Assembly: GCA_944321495.1 (NCBI GenBank)
Contig: CALULP010000040.1
Coordinates: 123,680 to 187,679 of the forward strand
Length of the DNA: 64,000 nucleotides
Reading direction: 5' to 3'
Source of the DNA: an uncultured Bacteroides sp.
GTDB lineage: Bacteria; Bacteroidota; Bacteroidia; Bacteroidales; Bacteroidaceae
Part shown: positions 17,613 through 26,739 of the stretch, piece by piece
Layout of the letters: the number at the start of each line of letters is the position of its first letter
How positions within the stretch are numbered: the stretch's first letter is position 1
Position numbers and translations under genes: made by a program
Notes under the pieces: generated by a model
The model's database searches: none
Seen by the model: the letters and a program-made list of their open reading frames with translations, nothing else
Told to the model about the DNA's origin: nothing

Positions 17613-18410
17613 TTACTTATGCATTTTTCTCACTATGGTAACCACAAGCCGAATGCAATACTTGAAAAATGAAAAACAAGATGCTGAGATATACTCTACC
17701 AATGAAATCAAGTGCTGATTATATAACAGGGTATAATTTTCCAATTCACCTTTCTCCATCAACCATAACTTCGCTGAAAGACCAGTTCCTCCATAAGTTG
17801 GTTTATCACACAATATTACCAATGATTCCTTGAGAAAAGCACAACTATGGTTAGTACATGCAATTTGTAACCACAAATAATAATCTTCCGAGTATCTTCT
17901 CCCATTCTGAAACCTATTATTCATCAACAGATTCCTTTTTAAAATAACAGCAGGCGTAACAAAGAAATTTTTGAACAGCAATAGTTTCTTAGAGATCATC
18001 TTTATCTCTTTACTCTTAGAGTGATTCCTTATTCCGACTGAATAATTACACCCCAACAATTCAATCTTTGAATATTTACGGAAACATTCAATTTGCCTTT
18101 CTATTTTAGTTGAAGCCCACCTGTCATCCGAATCAAGGAAAGCAATATATTCTCCAGTAGAATGCTCAATCCCATAATTTCTGGCAGATGCAGGCCCGGA
18201 GTTTGCTATTGAATAAATTTTGAAAGGAATATTTTTATGCCCTTCTGCATAGTGTTGCACTATGGCAAATGTTTCATCAGTCGATCCATCATCCACCACA
18301 ATCACTTCAAGATTCCTATACGTTTGTCCGCATACCGAATCCAAGCATGCAGCAATCGTTTGACTCGCATTATAAGCAGGGATAATGACACTAACCAATG
18401 GTTCTTTCAT
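17613..18410 (-). CDS. Glycosyltransferase family 2
   Basis: The 265-residue GT-A enzyme starts VSVIIPAYNASQTIAACLDS, with the nucleotide-binding VVDDGSTDET motif, ANSGPASARNYGIEHSTGEYIAFLDSDD (metal-binding DSD), and EDYYLWLQ as the candidate catalytic base region. The C-terminus has a weakly hydrophobic tail (SFFKYCIRLVVTIV) that may bind the membrane. It lies 7 bp before the upstream gene's stop in an AT-rich part of the operon. Sugar unknown. Confidence 0.92.
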   Translation of the reverse strand: MKEPLVSVIIPAYNASQTIAACLDSVCGQTYRNLEVIVVDDGSTDETFAIVQHYAEGHKNIPFKIYSIANSGPASARNYGIEHSTGEYIAFLDSDDRWASTKIERQIECFRKYSKIELLGCNYSVGIRNHSKSKEIKMISKKLLLFKNFFVTPAVILKRNLLMNNRFQNGRRYSEDYYLWLQIACTNHSCAFLKESLVILCDKPTYGGTGLSAKLWLMEKGELENYTLLYNQHLISLVEYISASCFSFFKYCIRLVVTIVRKMHK

Positions 18411-18417
18411 AAATCAA

Positions 18418-19584
18418 CTATAAGTTAACTTTCTCAAACTCTTTCCTTAATAAAGACACATTATTCTCAATGCTAATTTTATCAGAAAGTGTTTTAAACC
18501 CCTCTGTAAAATCTGTAGTCAATTCCCCTTGCACTATTTGCCTAATTATCTGTTCCAAATCTTCAACGGCATTCCCCATATAGCCAATGGGATGATTCCC
18601 TATCAATTGATCAAAAAAGTCATTGTGTAATGATAGGATAGGTTTGTGCATTTTTAATGCATCCATGATAGCGCCACTGGCAGTAAATTTATATGAATCC
18701 GTAGGATAGAGATAAAGGATGTAATCAAGTCCTTTTATATGCGTTTCAAACTCCGCCCTCGACAATCCATTTTCATGTCCCACCCATTGAACCCTATCCA
18801 CCAAGTAAACATCGGAAGCATTTACCTTACCAATACAATAGAACTCCAGCTTTTTCTGTTGAATAAGATCATATAATCGGGATGAAAGCTCTATAAGCGA
18901 ATCAAGCCCTTTCAGTTTATTCATTACTCCCACTGTACCGATCTTAAGCGGGATATTATTCGTTCCTTTTATTGTAAATAACTTATTATCTATTATATAG
19001 GGGTGATAGATTGATAACACATGAACTCCTAACCGAGGATATAGTTTCAATAAGTTCGTACGTATTGAATTCCCCAAGACTAAAACATAGGCAGGACTTA
19101 GGGTGAACAAATTCCGAAAAGAAATTTGCATACTTTTTTTATACCAACCGGATGTTTTCAGATAAGAAACGTTACGAATTAAAAACTCCAGTTCTCCATG
19201 AAATAAAAATACTATCCGCTTTTTCAATAATACGTTTAAAGTCAAGATGATAGGAAGAGAAAACTTATTTGTATAATTATAGAAAAGTAAAGTACGATAC
19301 GGAGTTATCAAATACTGGAAGATAGTAGTAAAAAAGCCCCATACGTCCCGAATTCGTGCTCCCCATGAGGTATCAGCATCACAAGTAGGTATCGTTTGAT
19401 AATCTATTTTTGTTGAAAGCTCAGTTTTAGACGAAAGCAAACGTTTCATGTTATTTTGAGCTGATTTTCCACTCACATAAGTAACCTTTCTGAAAAGGGA
19501 AGCACAAATTTCTATCAAGGATGAATTTACTACTTCATGAAAGGTGTGCTGTGAATAATAATCTACAATCTTAACTTGCTGCAT
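18418..19584 (-). CDS. Probable GT-B glycosyltransferase
   Basis: The 388-residue protein has the size and layout of a GT-B glycosyltransferase: N-terminal acceptor half with LLFYNYTNKFSLPIILTLNVL, central RIVFLFHGELEFL, and a C-terminal half with LKIGTVGVMNKLKGLDSLIEL, VQWVGHENGLSRAEF and a late SGAIMDALKMHKPILSL segment that matches the donor-binding region of group 1 enzymes. The E-x7-E motif is degenerate. It sits 9 bp after the EpsG-like gene. Function in repeat-unit assembly is inferred from context. Confidence 0.75.
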   Translation of the reverse strand: MQQVKIVDYYSQHTFHEVVNSSLIEICASLFRKVTYVSGKSAQNNMKRLLSSKTELSTKIDYQTIPTCDADTSWGARIRDVWGFFTTIFQYLITPYRTLLFYNYTNKFSLPIILTLNVLLKKRIVFLFHGELEFLIRNVSYLKTSGWYKKSMQISFRNLFTLSPAYVLVLGNSIRTNLLKLYPRLGVHVLSIYHPYIIDNKLFTIKGTNNIPLKIGTVGVMNKLKGLDSLIELSSRLYDLIQQKKLEFYCIGKVNASDVYLVDRVQWVGHENGLSRAEFETHIKGLDYILYLYPTDSYKFTASGAIMDALKMHKPILSLHNDFFDQLIGNHPIGYMGNAVEDLEQIIRQIVQGELTTDFTEGFKTLSDKISIENNVSLLRKEFEKVNL

Positions 19585-19593
19585 TTCTCAATC

Positions 19594-20691
19594 TCATTTG
19601 AATAAGACACAATGATAAGGAATATACAGATCTTCATAATTGAATACCACCCCCCTAAATCGAATAGCGAAATAAAAAAGTATGATTAACATAATTACCA
19701 CCGTATTTGTTCGATTCATTTTCAATGTGAAGACAAAGGGTAACAAAAATAGTTGGGACATATCCGTATAAACTGTTAGTCGGCCTAAAGCTACAGAAAG
19801 AGGTATTACCATTAAAAATGAAACAAAACTATAGAAATACATATTGAACACCGCATTCATCATGGGATTCTCTTTCCGCTTGGTATTCAACAACACCAGT
19901 GGAACAAAGAAATAGATGGACCTATTTATGCATCCTCGAATTAGAGTTTGCAAAGGAGTATACGCTGCTCCAAATGCTTCTTCTGAAGCATCCATATAAT
20001 CATTCAGTTTTTCTTCAATGTATTCTCCGCCGATTCCCCCTAAAGTGGATAATAAATTGGTAAAAATTTGACTGGACACAATGGAAACCACAAATATCCC
20101 GGCAATCACCAACATATAGACTTTGGCCGGGATATATTTGTTCCACAAAAAATAAATAGGTACAGCTACCAATACAGTCACATGGAACGTGGCAGCTAAG
20201 GCCATCGTACAGATAAAAGGAATCAACCTTCTTTCTTGAATGTATTTCCACGAAAATACAAACAAGCTTACCGCTACCGTCTGCCGCACCGGAAACATGT
20301 GCGCAAAGATCACGCTGAACCATATCAGCAAAGCAAAGAGAGGGAACGCGGAATATTGTCTGATTCTTATGGCTACCGGCACAATACTTAAGAATGCCAA
20401 GATACCCAAATGCAGTGTATAATTCAGGTAATTATAATCAAGGTAACAGAGCCAGGTAAAGCCCGGTTCCATATATCCTGAATCTACGTTCTCCCCTACA
20501 AGATGAAAATAATCATAATAAGAAGTCCAATCTGTTCCATTTTCCCACCTCAATGTGGAAAGAAGGAAGATTACAGATAAACAGATGCAATAAGCATAGT
20601 CATAAAACAAAGGACATCCTTTTACCTTAATTTTGCAGACTTCACCAATGGATAAGAACGACAATATACCGAAGATAAGATATAAGTACAT
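19594..20691 (-). CDS. EpsG-family polysaccharide polymerase (Wzy-like)
   Basis: The 365-residue protein is strongly hydrophobic, with about ten membrane segments, and has the EpsG hallmark STLRWENGTDWTSYYDYF (R-x-x-x-G-x-D-W/Y) near the first large periplasmic loop. Such proteins polymerise lipid-linked repeat units at the outer face of the inner membrane in Wzx/Wzy pathways. No other polymerase candidate is present in the operon, so it is the likely Wzy. Base composition is AT-rich as in its neighbours. Confidence 0.87.
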   Translation of the reverse strand: MYLYLIFGILSFLSIGEVCKIKVKGCPLFYDYAYCICLSVIFLLSTLRWENGTDWTSYYDYFHLVGENVDSGYMEPGFTWLCYLDYNYLNYTLHLGILAFLSIVPVAIRIRQYSAFPLFALLIWFSVIFAHMFPVRQTVAVSLFVFSWKYIQERRLIPFICTMALAATFHVTVLVAVPIYFLWNKYIPAKVYMLVIAGIFVVSIVSSQIFTNLLSTLGGIGGEYIEEKLNDYMDASEEAFGAAYTPLQTLIRGCINRSIYFFVPLVLLNTKRKENPMMNAVFNMYFYSFVSFLMVIPLSVALGRLTVYTDMSQLFLLPFVFTLKMNRTNTVVIMLIILFYFAIRFRGVVFNYEDLYIPYHCVLFK

Positions 20692-20731
20692 TTTGTGCTT
20701 ACTAAAAATCGGAATACTTATTTTCTAAATA

Positions 20732-21445
20732 TTAGTATTCTTCCTGGTCATGATCATAGTCTCTCATCACATTCTCAGTCAGTATTCTGACCGGTTCCCC
20801 TCCCATCACACAATACGATTTCATCACACAATTCCGCGTTACAACCGTATTCATACCAAAAATGCAGCGTTCAGGCGTTTTCACAGAATGCATGATTTTG
20901 CATTGGGTACCAAACCAGTTATAATCACCAATTTCAATAGGACCACTCGCTCTCTTATATACTTTCCGTTGAATATCATACAAAGGATGAAAATTCGTGT
21001 CCATAATAAGAGTTCCCCAACCCATACTTGTTTTTTGTCCAAATGTTATACCTCTGTATGACACCAATTTCAATGCGGCAGTGTTCCTAAAGTCATCACC
21101 AAATATTACATGGGTCTTCGTACCAAACGATAAATAAGAATCATTCCCTACCAAACATTCGCCTTGAAAAATAACGGAACCGCCCAGATTTTCCCATGTA
21201 AAGCCCGCATTCGGATAGATGCCGCATGTTCTGAATCCCAAGCGTATCATCCCCATATAAACATGTTCACATTCTATTTTTACTGTTCCTTTCAATGACA
21301 AGAAATGAGGCTTGTAAACAAGAATGGGTAATTTTATTGCTTGTCTATAAGGAAGATAATGAAAATTGAAGTAAATGCTATGCAACAAATAGCGAAAGAT
21401 AGGACGATGATTCCATATCCGCTTCAGAAAAGGCACTACATTCAT
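20732..21445 (-). CDS. Left-handed beta-helix acyltransferase
   Basis: The 237-residue protein has an N-terminal helical part (FLKRIWNHRPIFRYLLHSIYF) and then hexapeptide-like repeats (VIFQGECLVGNDSYLSFG, ITFGQKTSMGWGTLIMDTNFH, IEIGDYNWFGTQCKI), ending with GMNTVVTRNCVMKSYCVMGG. It resembles O-acetyltransferases, and its closest relative in the window is the 26740-27492 product, which shares the MLPFKQAVYLPVLV-like PYRQAIKLPILVY segment. Acetyl-CoA or another acyl donor is inferred. Confidence 0.82.
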   Translation of the reverse strand: MNVVPFLKRIWNHRPIFRYLLHSIYFNFHYLPYRQAIKLPILVYKPHFLSLKGTVKIECEHVYMGMIRLGFRTCGIYPNAGFTWENLGGSVIFQGECLVGNDSYLSFGTKTHVIFGDDFRNTAALKLVSYRGITFGQKTSMGWGTLIMDTNFHPLYDIQRKVYKRASGPIEIGDYNWFGTQCKIMHSVKTPERCIFGMNTVVTRNCVMKSYCVMGGEPVRILTENVMRDYDHDQEEY

Positions 21446-21483
21446 AATTCATATACAAAAACAGATTAGATTTCCATAAACAA

Positions 21484-22395
21484 TTATTCCCTACAAGACG
21501 ACTTACCCTTATACAAATCCCATCCCTCTTTATAACTTCTCCATATCAGCCTGTTTTTATTTCTTCTGAATATAGGCCTTAAGATGAGGTAAGCTGCCAA
21601 ATAAGAGATGAACAAAGCGAAATGGATGCCATGACAATATTTCAAGGCAAAGAAGATGTGATTCCTTTTGGAATAGCGAATAGCAAAGTCACTTGTGCCT
21701 CCTCCGGTACTGGAACTGACTTTGTGCCATATCACAGATTTTGGTAAATAAGCCAATTTTTCTGTGCCCAATTTTACGGCACGCCAGACGAAATCGGTAT
21801 CATCATAGTAGACGAAATAACGTTCATCCATGAAACCTATCCGCTCGAAAACGGCCGCCTCTACTAGCATAAAACAGGTCGGGGCATACCCTGTGAACTC
21901 TTTTTTTTCATACTGTCCTGCATCCATCTCGTCCATACCCCGGTGGTAGTTGGTGAACTGCAACCACTTGAAACCTCCTCCTGCCATCCATATTTTCTTG
22001 GGGTTATCCCAATAATAGATTTTCGGAACAGCCATTGTTGCCTGCATGGACAGCATCCCATCCATCAGCTTTTCTATGGCATCTTTTTGCAATACAATGT
22101 CATTATTGGACAACAACACATAACCACAACCGTCGGCCAAAGCTGCTTTTATACCGATGTTATTGCCTGCTGCCACACCCAGGTTTTCCTTCTGCAACAG
22201 CCAACGGCATTCAAAATCAACCTGTTTCTCCAGTTCCATGCCTTTCTGTACAGAATGGTCTGAGGAAGCATTATCTACCAGATACAGCACAAAGTCCTTG
22301 AACGTCTGTTCGCCCAATGTCCGGAAAAAGTCATCCAATACCGACTCGCTGTTATATAATACGGTGACAATTCCAATTTTTTTATTTTCCGCCAT
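21484..22395 (-). CDS. Glycosyltransferase family 2, rhamnosyl/galactofuranosyl-transferase-like
   Basis: The 303-residue GT-A enzyme begins IGIVTVLYNSESVLDDFFRTL, then YLVDNASSDHSV, ENLGVAAGNNIGIKAA and LLSNNDIVLQKDAIEKL (NND in place of DxD, usual in rhamnosyltransferase-like GT2). Later come DERYFVYYDDTDFVWRA and a C-terminal hydrophobic segment (FALFISYLAAYLIL). Substrate not assignable. Spacing of 21 bp to the epimerase gene upstream. Confidence 0.92.
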   Translation of the reverse strand: MAENKKIGIVTVLYNSESVLDDFFRTLGEQTFKDFVLYLVDNASSDHSVQKGMELEKQVDFECRWLLQKENLGVAAGNNIGIKAALADGCGYVLLSNNDIVLQKDAIEKLMDGMLSMQATMAVPKIYYWDNPKKIWMAGGGFKWLQFTNYHRGMDEMDAGQYEKKEFTGYAPTCFMLVEAAVFERIGFMDERYFVYYDDTDFVWRAVKLGTEKLAYLPKSVIWHKVSSSTGGGTSDFAIRYSKRNHIFFALKYCHGIHFALFISYLAAYLILRPIFRRNKNRLIWRSYKEGWDLYKGKSSCRE

Positions 22396-22416
22396 TACTA
22401 ATGCCTATTATGATGA

Positions 22417-23556
22417 CTACTTATAAAGCCCTTTCCGCTTCATCTCCTCAATCGAGGCTTCATATTTGTCTTCCTGCACCTCCTGACGGTTCACCCATTT
22501 CACAAACTCGCCGATACCGTCACTGAAATTCCATTTCGGTTCAAAGCCCAGAATGGTACGGGCGGCAGTAATGTCCGCATAATTGTGTCGGATGTCGCCC
22601 AAACGGTAATTGCCCGACACCCTCACCGGAACCAGAATGCCGTATTTCTCTATCAACGTGTTGGCTACGGTCAGCACGTCTGTCGCCACGCCCGTGCCCA
22701 CATTGAACACATGCCCATTCGCTTCCTCCTTCTCTATGCCCAAGATGGTGGCATCTACCACATCATCAATGTAAACAAAGTCGCGCGTTTCCTTCCCGTC
22801 CTCAAAGATGTTGATTTCATTCCCGTTCTTGATGCGGGTCGAAAAGATGGACAGGATGCCCGTGTAAGGATTGGACAAAGACTGCCCGGGACCATAAACA
22901 TTCTGATAACGGTAAGACACCGATGCGATGCCGATAGAAGGACATACCAGATGCACCAGCTGTCCCTGCACCTGCTTCGTGATACCATACACAGAAGTCG
23001 GGTGAACCAGCGAATCTTCCGTAGTCGCTACCAATTTGAGAGGCTGTTTGCAGCCGGGATATTTCACTTCAAAGTCACCCCGTGCCATGTCTTCATCCGC
23101 GCGTTCTTCCGGATAGACATAACGTCCTAGTTCATCGCTGTAATAACGTCCTTCTCCGTAGATGGCTCTCGATTCCGCCACTACCACTTTCTTTACCGAG
23201 TGTTTCGTGTTGGTCAGGATATCCAACAACAAAGCCGTACCACCGATGTTCACCCCTACATATTTCTGTATCTCGTACATCGACTGTCCCGTTCCGGTTT
23301 CAGCAGCCAAGTGGACTATACAGTCCACCCCCTCCAAAGCACGGAGCCAGTCCGCACGTTCAGTCACAGAACCTTTGATGAACTGCACCTTTCCCAGTAT
23401 GGAACGATACAGCGGGGAAGTTTCGTCCGGATTGTCCCCATGTATCTGGGGGGACAGGTTATCCAATACAGTCACTTCGTATCCTTTGGACACGAGTTTC
23501 AAGGCGAGGTTGGATCCGATGAATCCGGCTCCGCCGGTAACAAGAATATGTTTCAT
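22417..23556 (-). CDS. NAD-dependent sugar epimerase/dehydratase, dTDP-rhamnose 4-epimerase-like
   Basis: The 379-residue extended SDR starts ILVTGGAGFIGSNLALKLV (GxxGxxG) and has the catalytic YGITK (YxxxK) and the upstream ESRAIYGEG. The segments AAETGTGQSMYEIQKYV, YQNVYGPGQSLSNPYTGILSIF and FEDGKETRDFVYIDDV match the branch that includes dTDP-L-rhamnose 4-epimerases (WbiB type) better than UDP-Glc epimerases. It would supply a sugar nucleotide for this polysaccharide. Substrate is inferred by resemblance only. GC-richer than the flanking glycosyltransferase genes. Confidence 0.85.
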   Translation of the reverse strand: MKHILVTGGAGFIGSNLALKLVSKGYEVTVLDNLSPQIHGDNPDETSPLYRSILGKVQFIKGSVTERADWLRALEGVDCIVHLAAETGTGQSMYEIQKYVGVNIGGTALLLDILTNTKHSVKKVVVAESRAIYGEGRYYSDELGRYVYPEERADEDMARGDFEVKYPGCKQPLKLVATTEDSLVHPTSVYGITKQVQGQLVHLVCPSIGIASVSYRYQNVYGPGQSLSNPYTGILSIFSTRIKNGNEINIFEDGKETRDFVYIDDVVDATILGIEKEEANGHVFNVGTGVATDVLTVANTLIEKYGILVPVRVSGNYRLGDIRHNYADITAARTILGFEPKWNFSDGIGEFVKWVNRQEVQEDKYEASIEEMKRKGLYK

Positions 23557-23586
23557 TGTGATAAAATAAAAATAGACAACAAAAAA

Positions 23587-24654
23587 TTAAAATATGTCTG
23601 ATGTGTTCAGTAATGTCTTTACCCAATTATCTATCCGGTATTGTAATAATATAGAGTTTTTGCGGGAACAATAATCATTCGTTATAAAATCAAGAGGAAT
23701 TACAGGCGCATTCTCATCAATTATCAGCACTGATTCTCTGTCCACAAAATCATAATCTAAAGCATATTTGTTCGTGGTTATTATTTTTTTTCCATTGCCT
23801 AGCGCCCACATAAACCTGGCTGTAAGTCCGCTTTGTGTCTGACGTTGGGTATCCAAAATACACCTTGAAGTAGCACTGATTTCCCGGTACACAGCCGGTT
23901 CTATCAACGTCCGGCTTTTTATTCCGTATACATCCCCATCATTAAAATAATCTTGTTCCTCCTTATAATCCTTATAGAGTGTCGGATTATATAACTGATG
24001 TTTCGATAAACAGAGCATCACTCTCCTTTTTAGCCCTATCTTAGATCTTCGGACTTGAATTATCTTAATAAAGGAACGAATATTGTTTTTTTTGAAGAAA
24101 GGCATTATTCTTTTCACAATACTATAGCGTCCGTCATGATTGATGCCTACCATCATTACGTCATACTCATAATTCCTTGACGCTGGTGCTTCTTCCAAAT
24201 AATAAATGGGTAACAACTGCAATTTCTTGTATTTCTTACAATCATTGAGATCAAACGAATAACATCGGTCGAAATATTTAAACAATCTGTCATATCTATA
24301 ATAGTTCGTTGTATCCCATGTGTAAAAAACACTCCTCATATTTGGATTTATATCCTTCAAATGATTTATAATATATTGTCCTATACATTCCCCATTGAGA
24401 ACCAATAAGAAATCGTATTCTTCGGAAAATATCGGTTCTTTTTTTACTCTGTCTCTCCAATATTTATCATGAACATTAAATAAATTAATGAATATAAACT
24501 TCTTGATTCTCTTAAAGTTGGAAATTGTAAAATAAGGATCATAACGGACATAATTATACAAAACAGTAGTCACAGAATGTCCCTGCCGAATCATTTCAGC
24601 CTCAATCTCTTTATATAAATTAAGATAAGGTCTTGTTATAAATAGTATTCTCAT
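23587..24654 (-). CDS. CgeB-like glycosyltransferase
   Basis: The 355-residue protein begins MRILFITRPYLNLYKEIEAEM, then VFYTWDTTNYYRYDRLFKYFD and the YDVMMVGINHDGRY linker between two Rossmann-like halves. The C-terminal half has DTQRQTQSGLTARFMWALGN and KKIITTNKYALDYDF, a pattern shared with CgeB/spore-type glycosyltransferases found in Bacteroidales polysaccharide loci. It is AT-rich. Glycosyl transfer is inferred from fold and location. Confidence 0.75.
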   Translation of the reverse strand: MRILFITRPYLNLYKEIEAEMIRQGHSVTTVLYNYVRYDPYFTISNFKRIKKFIFINLFNVHDKYWRDRVKKEPIFSEEYDFLLVLNGECIGQYIINHLKDINPNMRSVFYTWDTTNYYRYDRLFKYFDRCYSFDLNDCKKYKKLQLLPIYYLEEAPASRNYEYDVMMVGINHDGRYSIVKRIMPFFKKNNIRSFIKIIQVRRSKIGLKRRVMLCLSKHQLYNPTLYKDYKEEQDYFNDGDVYGIKSRTLIEPAVYREISATSRCILDTQRQTQSGLTARFMWALGNGKKIITTNKYALDYDFVDRESVLIIDENAPVIPLDFITNDYCSRKNSILLQYRIDNWVKTLLNTSDIF

Positions 24655-24672
24655 GTAAAAAAATGATTCGAG

Positions 24673-25305
24673 TTAATCAATAAATTCACCTTGCGGGTTT
24701 GTTTTCCTCCACGATTTTGTCCCGAAATCGTAACGCTTTATGATGCGGGCAGGGATGCCTGCTGCAACGCAATAATCCGGAATATCATGCTTTACCACAC
24801 TATTGGCTCCAATCACACAATGTTTCCCAATAGAGCAACCTATAATAACTGCACGTGTTCCTATCCAAGTACCATCGCCAATGGTTACCGGACGCAACTG
24901 CTTTATTGGGGAAAGTACTATCGGAACATTTATATTCTCATAAGTATGTGTATTATCTGCAATGTAAACATACGGTGCTATCTCACAACAATCACCAATC
25001 ACAATACTTTTAGTAGCAATAATATGTGCTCCGAAATTAATTCGGTTTTTTTTCCCCATCTTAAATTCACAACTACTTTCTCCTGTATAGGGTATGGCCT
25101 CTATATAACCATTTGCCTGTATATAGCTTTTTTCCCCAATGGATATATTTTCAATACCATTTAAAATGAGGGGTTTTCCTATATAGCTGCCATAATGAAA
25201 CTCTTTAGCCTTGAAGCCATACTTCAAATATTGGCGCAAAAGCCAGAACTTATACCTCAACACATGAATCAGATGAAATATTTTCCTCATTTCCTTTTTT
25301 ATCAA
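24673..25305 (-). CDS. Left-handed beta-helix acetyltransferase (WcaF/CatB-like)
   Basis: Of 210 residues, positions 40-200 are hexapeptide repeats (GIENISIGEKSYIQAN, INFGAHIIATKSIVIGDCCEI, VTIGDGTWIGTRAVIIGCSIGKHCVIGANSVV) ending in AAGIPARIIKRYDF, typical of sugar O-acetyltransferases. The candidate catalytic His is in ADNTHTYEN. The start at 25305 overlaps the upstream gene by 56 bp; the in-frame ATG at 25290 leaves a 41-bp overlap. Both overlaps are unusually long for this operon. Confidence 0.85.
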   Translation of the reverse strand: MIKKEMRKIFHLIHVLRYKFWLLRQYLKYGFKAKEFHYGSYIGKPLILNGIENISIGEKSYIQANGYIEAIPYTGESSCEFKMGKKNRINFGAHIIATKSIVIGDCCEIAPYVYIADNTHTYENINVPIVLSPIKQLRPVTIGDGTWIGTRAVIIGCSIGKHCVIGANSVVKHDIPDYCVAAGIPARIIKRYDFGTKSWRKTNPQGEFID

Positions 25306-25999
25306 AATATTCAGTTAAGAATTTGTCTATTTCTTGAAAATTCATGTAATGTTCCTTTACCCACTCAAAATCTTTCTCCCACCATTTTATTGCCAACAAA
25401 GCTTTTCTTTGTTCTTCAGTAAAACGATACTTGATGTGCTTAGCGGGAACACCGCCCACAATGCTGTAAGGTTCTACATTTTTCGTCACTACGGCACCTG
25501 CGGCCACAATAGCACCGTCACCAATCTTCACTCCGTCCATTATCAGCACATGGCTGCCTATCCAGACATCGTTGCCGATTTCCACCAGATCCCGGCCGTT
25601 GCTGTCCGCATACCTCCATACTGAGTACAAAGGCGGCTGACCCTCCATGAAAGAAAACGGGATATTCTTCGTATCATAGTAAAACGAGGGGAAGGTAGAT
25701 ACTACCGTATGGGTGGGATGGGTGCCAAAACCTGTGCGCACATGATCGGCAATGCTGCAATAGCGGCCTATTTTGGTACGGTCCAAATGGGTGTCATTGC
25801 TGATATATGTACATAAACCTATTTCACAATCCACCACACTGGCATTGGCGAACACCGCATTCTTGCCTTCAAAGGCAGAACGGACACTAAACGCTCTTCT
25901 ACCAAAACATACTTTATCACGCAAAGCCCACTTTGCAGAAAAGTGACGAAGGGGGAATAAGTTGTTCTTAATCCTCCGTATAGTTCCAAGAATTGACAT
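25250..25999 (-). CDS. CatB-related O-acetyltransferase
   Basis: The 249-residue product has hexapeptide repeats (VVDCEIGLCTYISNDTHLDRTKIGRYCSIADHV) followed by the xenobiotic acyltransferase features GTHPTHTVVSTFP with the catalytic His, NDVWIGSHVLIMDGVKIGDGAIVAAGAVVTKNV and PYSIVGGVPAKHIKYRF. It would transfer acetyl from acetyl-CoA to a sugar hydroxyl of the repeat unit. The last 56 bp overlap the next gene. Confidence 0.9.
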   Translation of the reverse strand: MSILGTIRRIKNNLFPLRHFSAKWALRDKVCFGRRAFSVRSAFEGKNAVFANASVVDCEIGLCTYISNDTHLDRTKIGRYCSIADHVRTGFGTHPTHTVVSTFPSFYYDTKNIPFSFMEGQPPLYSVWRYADSNGRDLVEIGNDVWIGSHVLIMDGVKIGDGAIVAAGAVVTKNVEPYSIVGGVPAKHIKYRFTEEQRKALLAIKWWEKDFEWVKEHYMNFQEIDKFLTEYFDKKGNEENISSDSCVEV

Positions 26000-26014
26000 G
26001 TAAAAAATGATAAT

Positions 26015-26732
26015 TTAGTTTTCCGTGCCGGTACGCAGTATATCATACCACCTGCCGTAAGCTGAGGGGCACAAATGAACGCCGTCAAACGTCAGACTGT
26101 CCGGCAACGCCCCGTTCTCCTCATACAGCTGATAAAGCTCTATATAAGTGCTATGCGACTGCCGGGCAATGTCTTTTATGATTCGATTGGCTTCTCTTAT
26201 TTTGGTATTCGGTCCGTGGCTCTTTTCCTTGTTTTTACCGACCGGCAAAATGCTTTGCAGATAAATCCGGGCAAACGGTACGGCCTTGCCGATGGAATCT
26301 ACCAGTTGCCGGTATTTCACAGAAAAGTCAGCCAGTTTCATGCCGTTCAAGCCATTGATTCCCGCCATGACAAACACCGAATCGGGAGAAACGGCCTTGA
26401 TGGCTTCTATCCGCCGCATCATACCGTCCAGATTGTCGCCGGGATAACCTAAATTGACCACCTTCTTTGTCGGCATAGCCTGTGAAAAACGACCGAAATA
26501 AGTAATGGAATTCCCAAAGAAAACGACATCCGCCTTGCTGCCCATCTGCGTTAAGGTGTTTTCCCAACCTTTCACCGCCCAATAGTCAGGAGCAACCGGT
26601 TTCTCCGCCCACCCCAATTTAACTTCCAACCGGTGTACATAATTGCCGTCCTTGACGGTATACAACAGCAACAATAATGTTACTATGTGGGTGAAAAGGA
26701 GGATTTTACCCCCCCCTATTCTTAATTTTCAT
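26015..26732 (-). CDS. Membrane-anchored SGNH/GDSL hydrolase, out of frame at a G8 tract
   Basis: The enzyme body (26015-26674) has the SGNH blocks VVFFGNSITYFG (Ser), NLGYPGDN (Gly), MAGINGLNG (Asn) and FDGVHLCPSAYG (Asp-x-x-His). The natural start is the ATG at 26732, 7 bp after the upstream gene, giving MKIKNRGGK then a membrane anchor ILLFTHIVTLLLLLYTV. Eight G (8 C on the plus strand at 26709-26716) put TAA right after MKIKNRGG; seven G would restore the frame through the whole enzyme. In this sequence the gene reads OFF unless a TTG at 26674 is used. Likely removes or transfers O-acyl groups on the polysaccharide outside the cytoplasm. Confidence 0.8.
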
Positions 26733-26739
26733 TAACACT

